From an uncultured Lentisphaeria bacterium (GTDB lineage: Bacteria; Verrucomicrobiota; Lentisphaeria; Oligosphaerales; Oligosphaeraceae): DNA of 35,031 nucleotides. The notes beneath the pieces were generated by a model. The model searched no databases and was not told where the DNA came from. It saw only the letters and a list, made by a program, of their open reading frames with translations. Shown in pieces: positions 1 to 6,891 of this stretch (the first letter of the stretch is position 1; every line of letters starts with the position of its first letter). The stretch is taken from positions 1 through 35,031 of the forward strand of contig CAKUJM010000029.1 in NCBI GenBank assembly GCA_934661755.1. The letters are read 5' to 3'. Made by a program: the position numbers and the translations under genes.

Positions 1-283
1 TAACAACACAATTACCCAAGGGCATGACGTGCCGCCGTGCATGGCCGTAAAACGACCGCGCTCACGTTTTCACGACAGGAAAAGCCTCCCCTGCAAGGGG
101 AGGTGGCGCGACAGCGCCGGAGGGGTTGGCGTCGGGCATGACGTGCCGTGGTGCGTAGTTTGAAAAACGCGCTTTGTTGTAACAACACAATTACCCAAGG
201 GCGAGACGCCCTTGCTACCCCCCCCCCTTGTCCAAGGGCATGACGTGCCGCTGTGCGTAGTTTAAAAACGCGCTTTGTTGTAA
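1..283. repeat. Hairpin-rich intergenic repeat, left block
   Basis: This block holds the tail of one copy (1-81) and most of a second copy (82 to about 283) of a repeat that recurs at 915-1345. Each full unit has three short perfect hairpins. An 8-bp stem with loop GCA lies in CCTCCCCTGCAAGGGGAGG. A 5-bp stem with loop GACA lies in GGCGCGACAGCGCC. An 8-bp stem with loop AGA lies in CAAGGGCGAGACGCCCTTG (196-214). The first copy lacks the segment between two CAAGGGC words that copy three keeps, which looks like deletion by slippage between short direct repeats. The repeat stops abruptly near 283, where lower-G+C unique sequence begins. I see no transposase. Confidence 0.85.
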
Positions 284-533
284 AGAGGACAATGGAATGG
301 ACGTAACACAACCGCACAATCAGAGTCTTCCAGTCCTCCAGAGTTCCGACTCTGCCATCCAATTCCGATACATGAATTGTTCGGATGCATTTGCCTGAAG
401 CGTCTGACAGAGCTGATTGCTCCTTGTAGTCAAGATAGTAGACACATTCGTCCGATGCAATTCGATGCCTGCTCAAGTCGATTCCCTCGTATGGGTAACG
501 CTGCAAAAATCCCTGATGGACAAATCCTGCCAT
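12..533 (-). CDS. Hypothetical protein with repeat-derived C-terminal tail
   Basis: I do not recognise this protein. The ATG at 533 is preceded by a strong GGAGG ribosome site ten bases upstream, and the gene starts 15 bases after the stop of the 115-residue gene at 549-896, so the two look like one operon. About the first 83 residues are unique: a soluble-looking, mixed-charge sequence with several Tyr, Trp and Cys and no signal peptide or membrane segment. From about residue 84 the frame runs into the repeat at 1-283. It picks up a basic, Arg-rich tail containing TTARHARRQPLRRC before stopping at 12. The tail is almost certainly not ancestral, so the native stop was probably lost when the repeat arrived or rearranged. 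The coding part is lower in G+C than the rest of the window. It may be a real small gene with a damaged 3' end. Confidence 0.55.
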   Translation of the reverse strand: MAGFVHQGFLQRYPYEGIDLSRHRIASDECVYYLDYKEQSALSDASGKCIRTIHVSELDGRVGTLEDWKTLIVRLCYVHSIVLFTTKRVFKLRTAARHALGQGGGVARASRPWVIVLLQQSAFFKLRTTARHARRQPLRRCRATSPCRGGFSCRENVSAVVLRPCTAARHALG

Positions 534-548
534 TTCCCCATCACCTCC

Positions 549-896
549 CTAGAAGTCAAAGATAAGCGGCATTTGGCATTGTTTTGCAAGAAGCAATGCC
601 TCCCTGAATCGCTCTATGGCTGCAGAGAACTGCCCAGACGCATTTTCATTGGCGAACTCCCCGGTCAATTCCAGGGCCCTGTCCAGCTGAGTGGTGTCAA
701 GTGTTTCTTCCTCATAGGGTTCGATGAACAGGTCAAACTCCCTGTTGAACTTCATGAAAAGTTTCATCAGAAAGTATGTTTCAGTGTTGCTGAACACAAA
801 TGTGCTTACGTCATCCAATCCCATAGTGTGATGAAATGCATACAGCCCGTTTGCATTTCGCGGAACTTGAACGTAGAATTCATTAGCTTTACCCAT
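549..896 (-). CDS. Hypothetical 115-residue protein, first gene of cassette
   Basis: I do not recognise this family. The frame extends upstream to 1028, but that extension is repeat-encoded. I chose the ATG at 896 because AAGGA lies about nine bases upstream, and the protein from that point (beginning MGKANEFYVQ) has unique composition. It looks cytosolic, with no signal peptide or membrane span. It has an aromatic-rich first half, an acidic middle with EEE and DTTQLD, and a predicted helical end closing in PLIFDF. Its composition and its pairing with a second small gene 15 bases downstream recall orphan immunity or toxin-antitoxin cassettes. No motif proves that, so it is only a guess. G+C is visibly low: 27 of 60 bases in the line 361-420 within the same cassette, against more than 60 percent in nearby operons. 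This suggests acquisition by transfer. Confidence 0.65.
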   Translation of the reverse strand: MGKANEFYVQVPRNANGLYAFHHTMGLDDVSTFVFSNTETYFLMKLFMKFNREFDLFIEPYEEETLDTTQLDRALELTGEFANENASGQFSAAIERFREALLLAKQCQMPLIFDF

Positions 897-914
897 TGTT
901 GCCGTCCTTCTTAA

Positions 915-1345
915 ATTAAAGCCTCCCCTGCAAGGGGAGGTGGCGCGACAGCGCCGGAGGGGTTGGCGTCGGGCATGACGTGCCGTCGTGCGTAGTTTAT
1001 AAGAACGCGCTTTGTTGTAACAACACAATTGCCCAAGGGCGAGACGCCCTTGCTACCCCCTTTGTCCAAGGGCATGACGTGCCGCCGTGCATGGCCGTAA
1101 AACGACCGCGCTCACGTTTTCACGACAAGAAAAGCCTCCCCTGCAAGGGGAGGTGGCGCGACAGCGCCGGAGGGGTTGGCGTCGGGCGTGACGTGCGTCC
1201 GTGCGTAGTTTGAAGAACGCGCTTTGTCATAATAACATAATTGCCCAAGGGCGAGACGCCCTTGCTACCCCCTTTGTCCAAGGGCGAGACGCCCTTGCTA
1301 CCCCTTGTCCAAGGGTGAGACGCCCTTGCTACCCCCCCCTTGCCA
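915..1345. repeat. Hairpin-rich intergenic repeat, right block (two units)
   Basis: There are two head-to-tail units of about 213 bp, at 919-1131 and 1132-1345. Both begin AAGCCTCCCCTGCAAGGGG and carry the same three hairpins as the left block. This block also fills the gene-free stretch 897-1362; I see no coding sequence there. The second unit ends with extra copies of the CAAGGGC hairpin. The unit also contains a segment reading CGTAAAACGACCGCGCTCAC that is shared with positions 46-65. Together with the left block, these units flank the two-gene cassette in direct orientation. Confidence 0.85.
1246..1328. repeat. Triplet of 19-bp hairpins
   Basis: Three copies of CAAGGGCGAGACGCCCTTG or a one-base variant lie at 1246-1264, 1279-1297 and 1310-1328, spaced 33 and 31 bp apart. 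Further copies lie at 196-214 and 1034-1052. Each is an 8-bp perfect stem (one G-T wobble in the third) closed by the loop AGA. C-rich linkers separate them. They sit downstream of the minus-strand NFACT-R gene and could act as transcript-end structures, but no T tract follows, so terminator function is unproven. Confidence 0.8.
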
Positions 1346-1362
1346 AGTTCACGCCATAGGGG

Positions 1363-1779
1363 TCATCCCGGCAGCCGGGGCACGGCGCGGATGCTTTTGG
1401 CGTGACGGATATTGACCATTCCGGCGGGGGCACGGGGCGGTTTGGAGACATCGGCGGCCAGGCAGCAATCGACGCTGCATCTGCCGCCATTGCGGGCCTT
1501 GCTGTGATAGGCGGCGATGCCGGCCGCCGCCTCCACCATCGCCTTGGGTGGCTTCACGCCCTCCGGGCCGCGCAGCAGCACATGGCTTCCCGGTGCGCCA
1601 TTCAGGTGAAACCACAAGTCGGTGGGCAGCGCCAGCCGGAACGACACCAGGTCGTTGTCCTCCGCGCTTTTGCCGGCAAAGACCTGCCAGCCATCGCCAA
1701 GGTCGTAGGTCCAGTATCTGGGTTCGGGCAGAGTCGTCTTCATATGCAAAAGCCAGTCTGGGAAAAATGCCCCGTTCAT
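1363..1779 (-). CDS. Stand-alone NFACT-R (DUF814) domain protein
   Basis: About 138 residues, almost all one NFACT-R domain. This is the RNA-binding C-terminal domain of the RqcH/NEMF and FbpA family of ribosome quality-control and adhesin proteins. Visible family signatures are a WQVFAGKSAEDNDLVSF stretch, DLWFHLNGAPGSHVLLRG, an AAYHSKAR helix, and a KPPRAPAGMVNIRH strand. The NFACT-N, helix-hairpin-helix and coiled-coil parts of full RqcH are absent, so this is the short form, whose function is poorly known. The frame is open to 1974, but the upstream part is low-quality sequence across the intergenic region. I placed the start at 1779; an ATG at 1743 is possible. A purine run with GGAG lies just before 1779. 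It is divergent from pstS, and its upstream region is shared with the proposed Pho box. Confidence 0.8.
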   Translation of the reverse strand: MNGAFFPDWLLHMKTTLPEPRYWTYDLGDGWQVFAGKSAEDNDLVSFRLALPTDLWFHLNGAPGSHVLLRGPEGVKPPKAMVEAAAGIAAYHSKARNGGRCSVDCCLAADVSKPPRAPAGMVNIRHAKSIRAVPRLPG

Positions 1780-1808
1780 TCTCCGTTTTTTTTCCGCTTT
1801 CCGTTTTC

Positions 1809-1860
1809 CTAACCAAATTCTAACAAATGCCTCACAAACCCGAGACACCTCTTTGATAAT
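1809..1860 (+). promoter_or_regulatory. Candidate Pho box and -10 element for pstS
   Basis: Four related hexamers occur with an exact 11-bp period: CTAACC at 1809, CTAACA at 1820, CTCACA at 1831 and GAGACA at 1842. They are separated by A/C-rich 5-bp spacers. A -10-like GATAAT follows at 1855-1860. PhoB-family regulators bind direct repeats with 11-bp periodicity that take the place of the -35 element, and phoB and phoR lie in the operon this would drive. No TTGACA-like -35 is present, as expected for an activator-dependent promoter. The leader to the ATG at 1937 would be about 70 nt. Confidence 0.65.
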
Positions 1861-1936
1861 GTATAGCCAAAGCCCGGAATCATGCGGGATTTCCCCCAAA
1901 ATACGGTCCGCGGCATCAGAAAAAAGGAGACACAGG

Positions 1937-2953
1937 ATGAGATCAGCATTTATCAGCGTGGCGGCCGTTGTCATGGCGATGGCGATGGCCGGCTGTTCGA
2001 AGTCGGATCAGCCGTCGATGACCCTCAACGGCGCCGGCGCCAGTTTTCCGGCCCCGGTCTACCAGAACTGGACCAACGCCTACAACCAGAAGAGCAGCGC
2101 CGCGAAGATCAACTACCAGAGCATCGGCTCCGGCGCCGGCGTCAACCAGCTCAAGGAGAACACCATCGACTTTGCCGGCACCGACAACCCATTGACGCTG
2201 GCCGAGCAGGAGTCGGCGGGCCTTGAGCAGTTCCCGATGGTCACCGGCGGCGTGGTGGTCATCTACAACCTGCCGAACATCGACGGCAAGGCGCTGAAGT
2301 TGAGCCGCGAGTCGCTGGCCGGCATCTTCCTGGGCAAGATCACCCGCTGGAACGACCCGATGCTGGAGCGTGACAACCGCGGGGTGGCGCTGCCGGATCT
2401 GCCGGTGACGGTGGTGCGGCGGGCCGACTCCAGCGGCACCAGCTTCCTCTTCACCGACTACCTCGCAAAGTGTTCCGCGGAGTGGAAGGAGAAGGTCGGC
2501 GCCGGCAGCTCGGTCAAGTGGCCGGTGGGCATTGGCGGCCAGAAGAATCCGGGGGTATGCAACAACGTCTCCAAGATCACCGGCGCCATCGGCTACACCG
2601 AGTACACCTACGCCGTCGAGGCCGGCCTGAAGATGGCGGAGCTGGAGAACCGTGCCGGCAGCTATGTCTCGCCCTCGCCGGAGAATTTCGCCGCCAGCAG
2701 CGCCAACGCCGACTGGTCGAATGCGCCGGGATTCTACATGGTGCTGACCGACGCGGAGGGCGAGCAGGCCTGGCCGATCACCGGCGTCACCTACATCCTG
2801 CTGCGCCGTGACTGCCCGCCGGAGAAGCGTGCGCAGCTGGTGAAGTACTTCAAGTGGTGCTTTGCCGAGGGCGGACCGGCCGCGGGGCGGCTCAATTACG
2901 TGCCGCTGCCGGAGCCGGTCAGCCGACTGGTCATCAAGCAGGTGCTCAAATGA
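1937..2953 (+). CDS. pstS: Phosphate ABC transporter, phosphate-binding lipoprotein PstS
   Basis: 338 residues. This is the high-affinity phosphate receptor that feeds the PstCAB importer. I chose the ATG at 1937 over the in-frame 1853 because AGGAG lies seven bases upstream and the protein then begins with a lipoprotein signal peptide: a short basic start, a hydrophobic stretch, and AMAGC with the lipidated Cys at residue 20. Family motifs follow in order: NGAGASFPAPVY near residues 31-42, YQSIGSGAGVNQ, DFAGTDNPLT, the ITRWNDP loop, RRADSSGTSF with the phosphate-contacting Ser/Thr, and GAIGYTEYTYA. The stop overlaps the pstC start as ATGA, which indicates translational coupling. It is likely induced under phosphate limitation through the upstream Pho box. 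Confidence 0.96.
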   Translation: MRSAFISVAAVVMAMAMAGCSKSDQPSMTLNGAGASFPAPVYQNWTNAYNQKSSAAKINYQSIGSGAGVNQLKENTIDFAGTDNPLTLAEQESAGLEQFPMVTGGVVVIYNLPNIDGKALKLSRESLAGIFLGKITRWNDPMLERDNRGVALPDLPVTVVRRADSSGTSFLFTDYLAKCSAEWKEKVGAGSSVKWPVGIGGQKNPGVCNNVSKITGAIGYTEYTYAVEAGLKMAELENRAGSYVSPSPENFAASSANADWSNAPGFYMVLTDAEGEQAWPITGVTYILLRRDCPPEKRAQLVKYFKWCFAEGGPAAGRLNYVPLPEPVSRLVIKQVLK

Positions 2954-3858
2954 GAATCAAAGCCGACCCGGTCTTCAAATACGCGTGCTTTGGCTGCGCC
3001 GCAATGGCCGCCCTGCTGATGGTGGGGTTCTTCATCCAGATGGGCATTGCCGGCGCACCGGCCTGGCGGCAGTTCGGCCTGGGGTTCATCATCTCCTCCG
3101 ACTGGGATCCCGCCAAGGGCCATTTCGGCGCCCTGGCGCCGCTGGCCGGGACCATTGCCACCACCGTCATCGCGCTGCTGCTGGCAGTGCCGCCGGCCTT
3201 CGCCGCCGCGCTCTTCCTGACCGAGAGCCGGCCGGCGACGGCGGCCATACTGGGCAACGCCATCGACCTGCTGGCGGCCATCCCGAGCGTCATCTACGGC
3301 ATGTGGGGGCTGTTTGTCCTGGCGCCATTCATGCAGAACCACCTCCAGCCCTTCTGCAACCGCTGGCTCTTCTTCGACCGCATCCCGCTGCTGGGCGGCG
3401 CCGCCAACGGCTTCGGGATCTTCACCGCGGGGGTGATCCTGGCGGTGATGGTGCTGCCCTTCGTCTGTGCGATCATGCGCGACGTGCTGCGCATGACCCC
3501 GCCCGTGCTGCGCGAGGCCGCCTACGGCCTGGGCTGCACCAGGCTGGAAGTCACCCGCGATGTCGTGGTCCGCTACGGCCTGCGCGGGCTGCTGGGCGCG
3601 ATCTTCATCGGCATCGGCCGCGCGCTGGGCGAGACGATGGCGGTGCTATTCGTCGTCGGCAACCAGATGCAGTTGCCGAAGGGGCTTTTCGACTCCGGGA
3701 CCACCATTGCCGCCACCTTGGCCAACAGCTTCGCCGAGGCCACCGGGCTGGAACGCAGCGCGCTTTTCGCCCTGGGCATGGTGCTGCTGGGGCTCAGCTT
3801 CACCATCCAGCTGGCGGCGCACTGCTATCTGAACGCCGCCGGGAAAATCAGGAAATGA
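2950..3858 (+). CDS. pstC: Phosphate ABC transporter permease PstC
   Basis: 302 residues. This is one of the two inner-membrane channel subunits of the phosphate importer. About six hydrophobic segments are visible: near residues 10-30, two around the LAGTIATTVIALLLAVPPAF and AAIPSVIYGMWGLFVLAP stretches, one in FTAGVILAVMVLPFV, and two after the cytoplasmic loop. That loop carries the permease EAA-type motif REAAYGLGCTRLEV, which docks on PstB, followed by GRALGETMAVLFV, a hallmark of PstC/PstA. The start at 2950 overlaps the pstS stop by four bases. The pstC stop likewise overlaps pstA. Length matches the family. Confidence 0.95.
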   Translation: MRIKADPVFKYACFGCAAMAALLMVGFFIQMGIAGAPAWRQFGLGFIISSDWDPAKGHFGALAPLAGTIATTVIALLLAVPPAFAAALFLTESRPATAAILGNAIDLLAAIPSVIYGMWGLFVLAPFMQNHLQPFCNRWLFFDRIPLLGGAANGFGIFTAGVILAVMVLPFVCAIMRDVLRMTPPVLREAAYGLGCTRLEVTRDVVVRYGLRGLLGAIFIGIGRALGETMAVLFVVGNQMQLPKGLFDSGTTIAATLANSFAEATGLERSALFALGMVLLGLSFTIQLAAHCYLNAAGKIRK

Positions 3859-4706
3859 CCATGACTCCTCGTTCACCAACACCGCGGCGGATCGCCAACT
3901 GGCTTCTCGAGTGCTTCTCACGCCTGGCCGTGGCGGCCGCCATCGGCGCCATGCTCTGCATCATCGGCACCGTGGTGGCCAAGGGCGCCCCAGCATTGTC
4001 GCCGGAGTTCCTCCTCAACCGCAGTGCGCCATACGGCACGGAAGGCGGCGGCATCGCCAACGCCATCCTCGGCACCATCGCCATCACCCTGGGCGCCGGC
4101 GCCATCGCCATCCCGGCCGCCATCCTCGCGGGGATCTTCATGACCGAGTTCAACGCCAACCAGCGGTTGCTGGCGGTGCTGCGATTCTCGGCCAACGTGA
4201 TGATGGGTCTGCCATCCGTGCTGTGCGGGCTGTTCATCTACATGGCTGTCGTGGTGCCAACCGGCCATTTCTCCGGATTCGCCGGTTCCCTCGCGCTGGC
4301 GATGCTGATGTTCCCGGTCATCCTGCGCACCACCGAGGACATCCTCAACATGGTCCCGAACACCCTGCGTGAAAGCGCCCTGGCCCTGGGGATGAGCCGC
4401 ACCCGTGCCATCCTCGCGATCGTCTGCCGCAGCGCCAGGAACGGCCTGCTCACCGGCGTGCTGCTCTCGGTCGCCCGGGTCTCCGGCGAAACCGCGCCGC
4501 TGCTGTTCACCGCGCTTTTCGCCGACAGCTGGATCCGGTCGTATTTCTCCGCGCCGACGCCGTCATTGCCGGTGCTCATCACCGAATACACCACCAACTC
4601 GCCCTTCGCGGCAATGCATCTGCAGGGATGGGGAGCCGCGCTGGTGGTGATGACCCTCGTGCTGTGCCTGAATCTGTCGGCCCGAATCCTGTTCAAGGAG
4701 AAATGA
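3855..4706 (+). CDS. pstA: Phosphate ABC transporter permease PstA
   Basis: 283 residues, the second membrane subunit of the importer. The frame is open far upstream, but the part before 3855 is out-of-frame reading of pstC. I chose the ATG at 3855, which forms ATGA with the pstC stop; a second ATG follows at 3861. Hydrophobic segments occur near residues 20-45, 75-100, 115-140 and 150-170, with a last one near the C terminus (LVVMTLVLCLNLSARILF). The ABC-permease loop reads RESALALGMSRTRAI, and VARVSGETAPLLFTAL is the PstA counterpart of the PstC GETMAVLF segment. It is followed after four bases by pstB. Confidence 0.95.
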   Translation: MTMTPRSPTPRRIANWLLECFSRLAVAAAIGAMLCIIGTVVAKGAPALSPEFLLNRSAPYGTEGGGIANAILGTIAITLGAGAIAIPAAILAGIFMTEFNANQRLLAVLRFSANVMMGLPSVLCGLFIYMAVVVPTGHFSGFAGSLALAMLMFPVILRTTEDILNMVPNTLRESALALGMSRTRAILAIVCRSARNGLLTGVLLSVARVSGETAPLLFTALFADSWIRSYFSAPTPSLPVLITEYTTNSPFAAMHLQGWGAALVVMTLVLCLNLSARILFKEK

Positions 4707-4710
4707 CACC

Positions 4711-5466
4711 ATGCCCATCAAGATATCAACCCGCAACCTGAATTTCTTCTACGGCAAAAACCAGGCGCTTTTCGACAACTGCCTCGACGTCGAGGCCAAC
4801 CGCATCACCGCCGTCATCGGCCCTTCCGGCTGCGGCAAATCGACCCATCTGCGCATCTACAACCGCATCTTCGAGCTCTATCGCGAGCAGCATGCCGACG
4901 GCGAGGTGATCATCGACGGCCGGAACATCCTCGCGCCGGGGGTGGATCTGCTGGAGCTGCGCCGCAAGGTCGGCATGATCTTCCAGAAGCCGACGCCCTT
5001 CCCGATGAGCATCTTCGACAACGTCGCCTATCCCATCCGCCTCCACTTCAGAATCGGCCGGGACGAATTGCGGCAGCGGGTGGAGTCGGCGTTGCGCGGC
5101 GCATCGCTTTGGGATGACGTCAAGGACAAGCTCGACACCAGCGGCCTGGCGCTCTCCGGCGGGCAGCAGCAGCGCCTCTGCATCGCCCGCGCCATCGCCG
5201 CCCAGCCCGAGATCCTGCTCATGGACGAGCCCACCAGCGCCATCGACCCGGTGGCCACCCTGAAAATCGAGGAGCTCATGGATTCGCTGCGAAGCCGTTA
5301 CACCATCGTTATCGTCACCCACAACATGCAGCAGGCCGCCCGCATCAGCGACAACACCGCGTTCTTCTACAAAGGCCGGATCATCGAGGCGGGGGCCACC
5401 AGGCAGATCTTCACCAATCCGGCCAACAAGCTCACTGAAGAGTATATTACCGGGAGATTCTCATGA
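4711..5466 (+). CDS. pstB: Phosphate ABC transporter ATPase PstB
   Basis: 251 residues, the ATP-hydrolysing subunit of the phosphate importer. All ABC motifs are present: Walker A GPSGCGKST at residues 37-45, Q-loop Gln near 92 in FQKPTPFP, signature LSGGQ at 148-152, Walker B ILLMDEP at 168-174, and the switch His near 204 in IVTHNMQQ. FQKPTPFPMSI is characteristic of PstB within the ABC superfamily. Two small departures are visible: His after the Walker A Thr, where Phe is common, and SAID instead of SALD in the D-loop. Neither should abolish activity. AAGGAG lies upstream of the ATG at 4711. phoU follows after 21 bases. Confidence 0.96.
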   Translation: MPIKISTRNLNFFYGKNQALFDNCLDVEANRITAVIGPSGCGKSTHLRIYNRIFELYREQHADGEVIIDGRNILAPGVDLLELRRKVGMIFQKPTPFPMSIFDNVAYPIRLHFRIGRDELRQRVESALRGASLWDDVKDKLDTSGLALSGGQQQRLCIARAIAAQPEILLMDEPTSAIDPVATLKIEELMDSLRSRYTIVIVTHNMQQAARISDNTAFFYKGRIIEAGATRQIFTNPANKLTEEYITGRFS

Positions 5467-5487
5467 AGGCAGGGAGGAGACACCACC

Positions 5488-6156
5488 ATGCAAATCCATT
5501 TTGAACACGCGCTTGGCGCGCTGCAGACCCGCCTTTCCGTCATGGCGGCATCGGCCGAAGGCGCCGTCGATTCCGCCGTGGCGGCGGTGGCATCCTTTGA
5601 TCCGGCGGCCGCGCGGAAGATCATCGACGATGACGCCGCCATCGACCGCGAGGAGATCCTGATCGAGGAGGAATGCCTCAAGTTGCTGGCGCTCTACCAG
5701 CCGGTCGCCTCGGACCTGCGGCTGGTGATCACCGTCCTCAAGATCAACGGCGAGGTCGAGCGGGCGGGGGACCTGGCGGTCAATATCGCGGACCGCGTCC
5801 CGGACCTGTCGCGCTGCGCCACGGTGACGGAGCCGCTGGACTTTTCGCGGATGGCCGCCATCGCCTGCCGGATGTTCTCGCAGGCGCTGGACAGCTTCGC
5901 CTACCACGACGTCAAAAGCGCCGAGTCGGTGCTGAGGATGGACGACGAGGTCGACGGCATCCACCACGGCCATTACGGCCAGGTGATGCAGTTGCTCCAC
6001 CGCTATCCGGAATACGGGCAATATTATCTGGACTGCCTGACCATTTCGCGGGCGCTGGAGCGCCTCGGCGACCTGGCCACCAACATCGCCGAGGACGTGA
6101 TCTACCTTGAGACCGGCCGCATCGTCCGCCACAAGCTCCCGGACTCCACCCCCTGA
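5488..6156 (+). CDS. phoU: Phosphate transport regulator PhoU
   Basis: 222 residues. PhoU links the PstSCAB importer to the PhoR kinase and keeps the regulon off when phosphate is plentiful. The protein is an all-helical tandem of two similar three-helix bundles. The duplicated metal-binding signature is visible twice, as ERAGDLAVNIADR near residues 91-103 and ERLGDLATNIAED near 191-203. There is no signal peptide or membrane span. AGGGAGGAG lies about nine bases upstream of the start. Its position between pstB and the two-component genes is the standard arrangement. Confidence 0.95.
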   Translation: MQIHFEHALGALQTRLSVMAASAEGAVDSAVAAVASFDPAAARKIIDDDAAIDREEILIEEECLKLLALYQPVASDLRLVITVLKINGEVERAGDLAVNIADRVPDLSRCATVTEPLDFSRMAAIACRMFSQALDSFAYHDVKSAESVLRMDDEVDGIHHGHYGQVMQLLHRYPEYGQYYLDCLTISRALERLGDLATNIAEDVIYLETGRIVRHKLPDSTP

Positions 6157-6198
6157 ATCTCCGCAATGGCGGCATAAGCCCAGGGAACAAGCATCACC

Positions 6199-6891
6199 AT
6201 GCCGAACTCACCCATACTCATTGTCGATGACGAGCCGGAGATCCGCGAGCTGCTGCGCCTGGCGCTGACGGCCGCCGGATACACCACCCTCTACGAAGCC
6301 GCGGACGGCCAGGCGGCGCTGCGCATCGCCCGCCAGCGCCATCCGGCGCTGATCCTGCTTGACCTCATGCTTCCCGGAATCGACGGCCTGGATGTCTGCC
6401 GCCAGCTGAAAAGCGACGACCTCACCAAGATGATCCCGGTGATCATGCTCACCGCCAAATCCGAGGAAAGCGACATCGTGCTGGGATTGGAGCTTGGTGC
6501 CAGCGACTACATCACCAAGCCATTCAGCCGGAAGATCCTGATTGCCCGGATCCACGCCCAGCTGCGTGATTTTTCCGCCGAGGCCGCCGCCGAGGAGATC
6601 ACCCGCGGCCCGCTGGTGCTCAACACCGCGCTGCACCGCGTCACCCTCAATGGCGCGCCCATCGACCTGACCGCCGGCGAATTCGAGCTGCTCAAGCTCT
6701 TCGTGACCCAGCCCGGGCGCGTCCAGACCCGCCGGCACATCATCAACCTCAAGGACGGCAGCTACGCCGTCACCGAACGCGCCGTCGACGTCCAGATCGT
6801 CAATCTGCGCCGCAAGCTCGGATCATACGGCGCGAAGCACATCGAGACCATCCGCGGCATCGGCTACCGGTTCATCTCTGAACAACCATGA
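6199..6891 (+). CDS. phoB: Phosphate regulon response regulator PhoB (OmpR family)
   Basis: 230 residues. The N-terminal receiver domain (about 5-120) has the acidic pair Asp10/Asp11, the phosphoacceptor Asp55 in LILLDLMLPG, the switch Thr85 in MLTAKSE and the conserved Lys107 in DYITKPFS. The C-terminal winged-helix DNA-binding domain (about 130-228) shows the OmpR/PhoB pattern LTAGEFELLKLF, the recognition-helix region ending VDVQIVNLRRKLG, and IRGIGYRF. It is the natural candidate to bind the 11-bp-phased repeats upstream of pstS. Its stop overlaps the start of the kinase gene by four bases (ATGA), so the partners are made together. PhoB is assigned over other OmpR regulators on the basis of context. 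Confidence 0.93.
   Translation: MPNSPILIVDDEPEIRELLRLALTAAGYTTLYEAADGQAALRIARQRHPALILLDLMLPGIDGLDVCRQLKSDDLTKMIPVIMLTAKSEESDIVLGLELGASDYITKPFSRKILIARIHAQLRDFSAEAAAEEITRGPLVLNTALHRVTLNGAPIDLTAGEFELLKLFVTQPGRVQTRRHIINLKDGSYAVTERAVDVQIVNLRRKLGSYGAKHIETIRGIGYRFISEQP

Noticed and set aside
1246..1328. Regularly spaced palindromic repeats resembling a CRISPR array
   Set aside because: Only three to five copies, 12-14-base C-rich near-identical linkers instead of unique spacers, and no cas genes.
2862..3854. Long open frame upstream of pstA
   Set aside because: It is the out-of-frame reading of pstC, with Arg/His/Gly-rich nonsense composition.
4835..5250. Unusual PstB residues (His after Walker A, SAID in the D-loop)
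   Set aside because: Within the variation expected of functional ABC ATPases; all catalytic residues are present.
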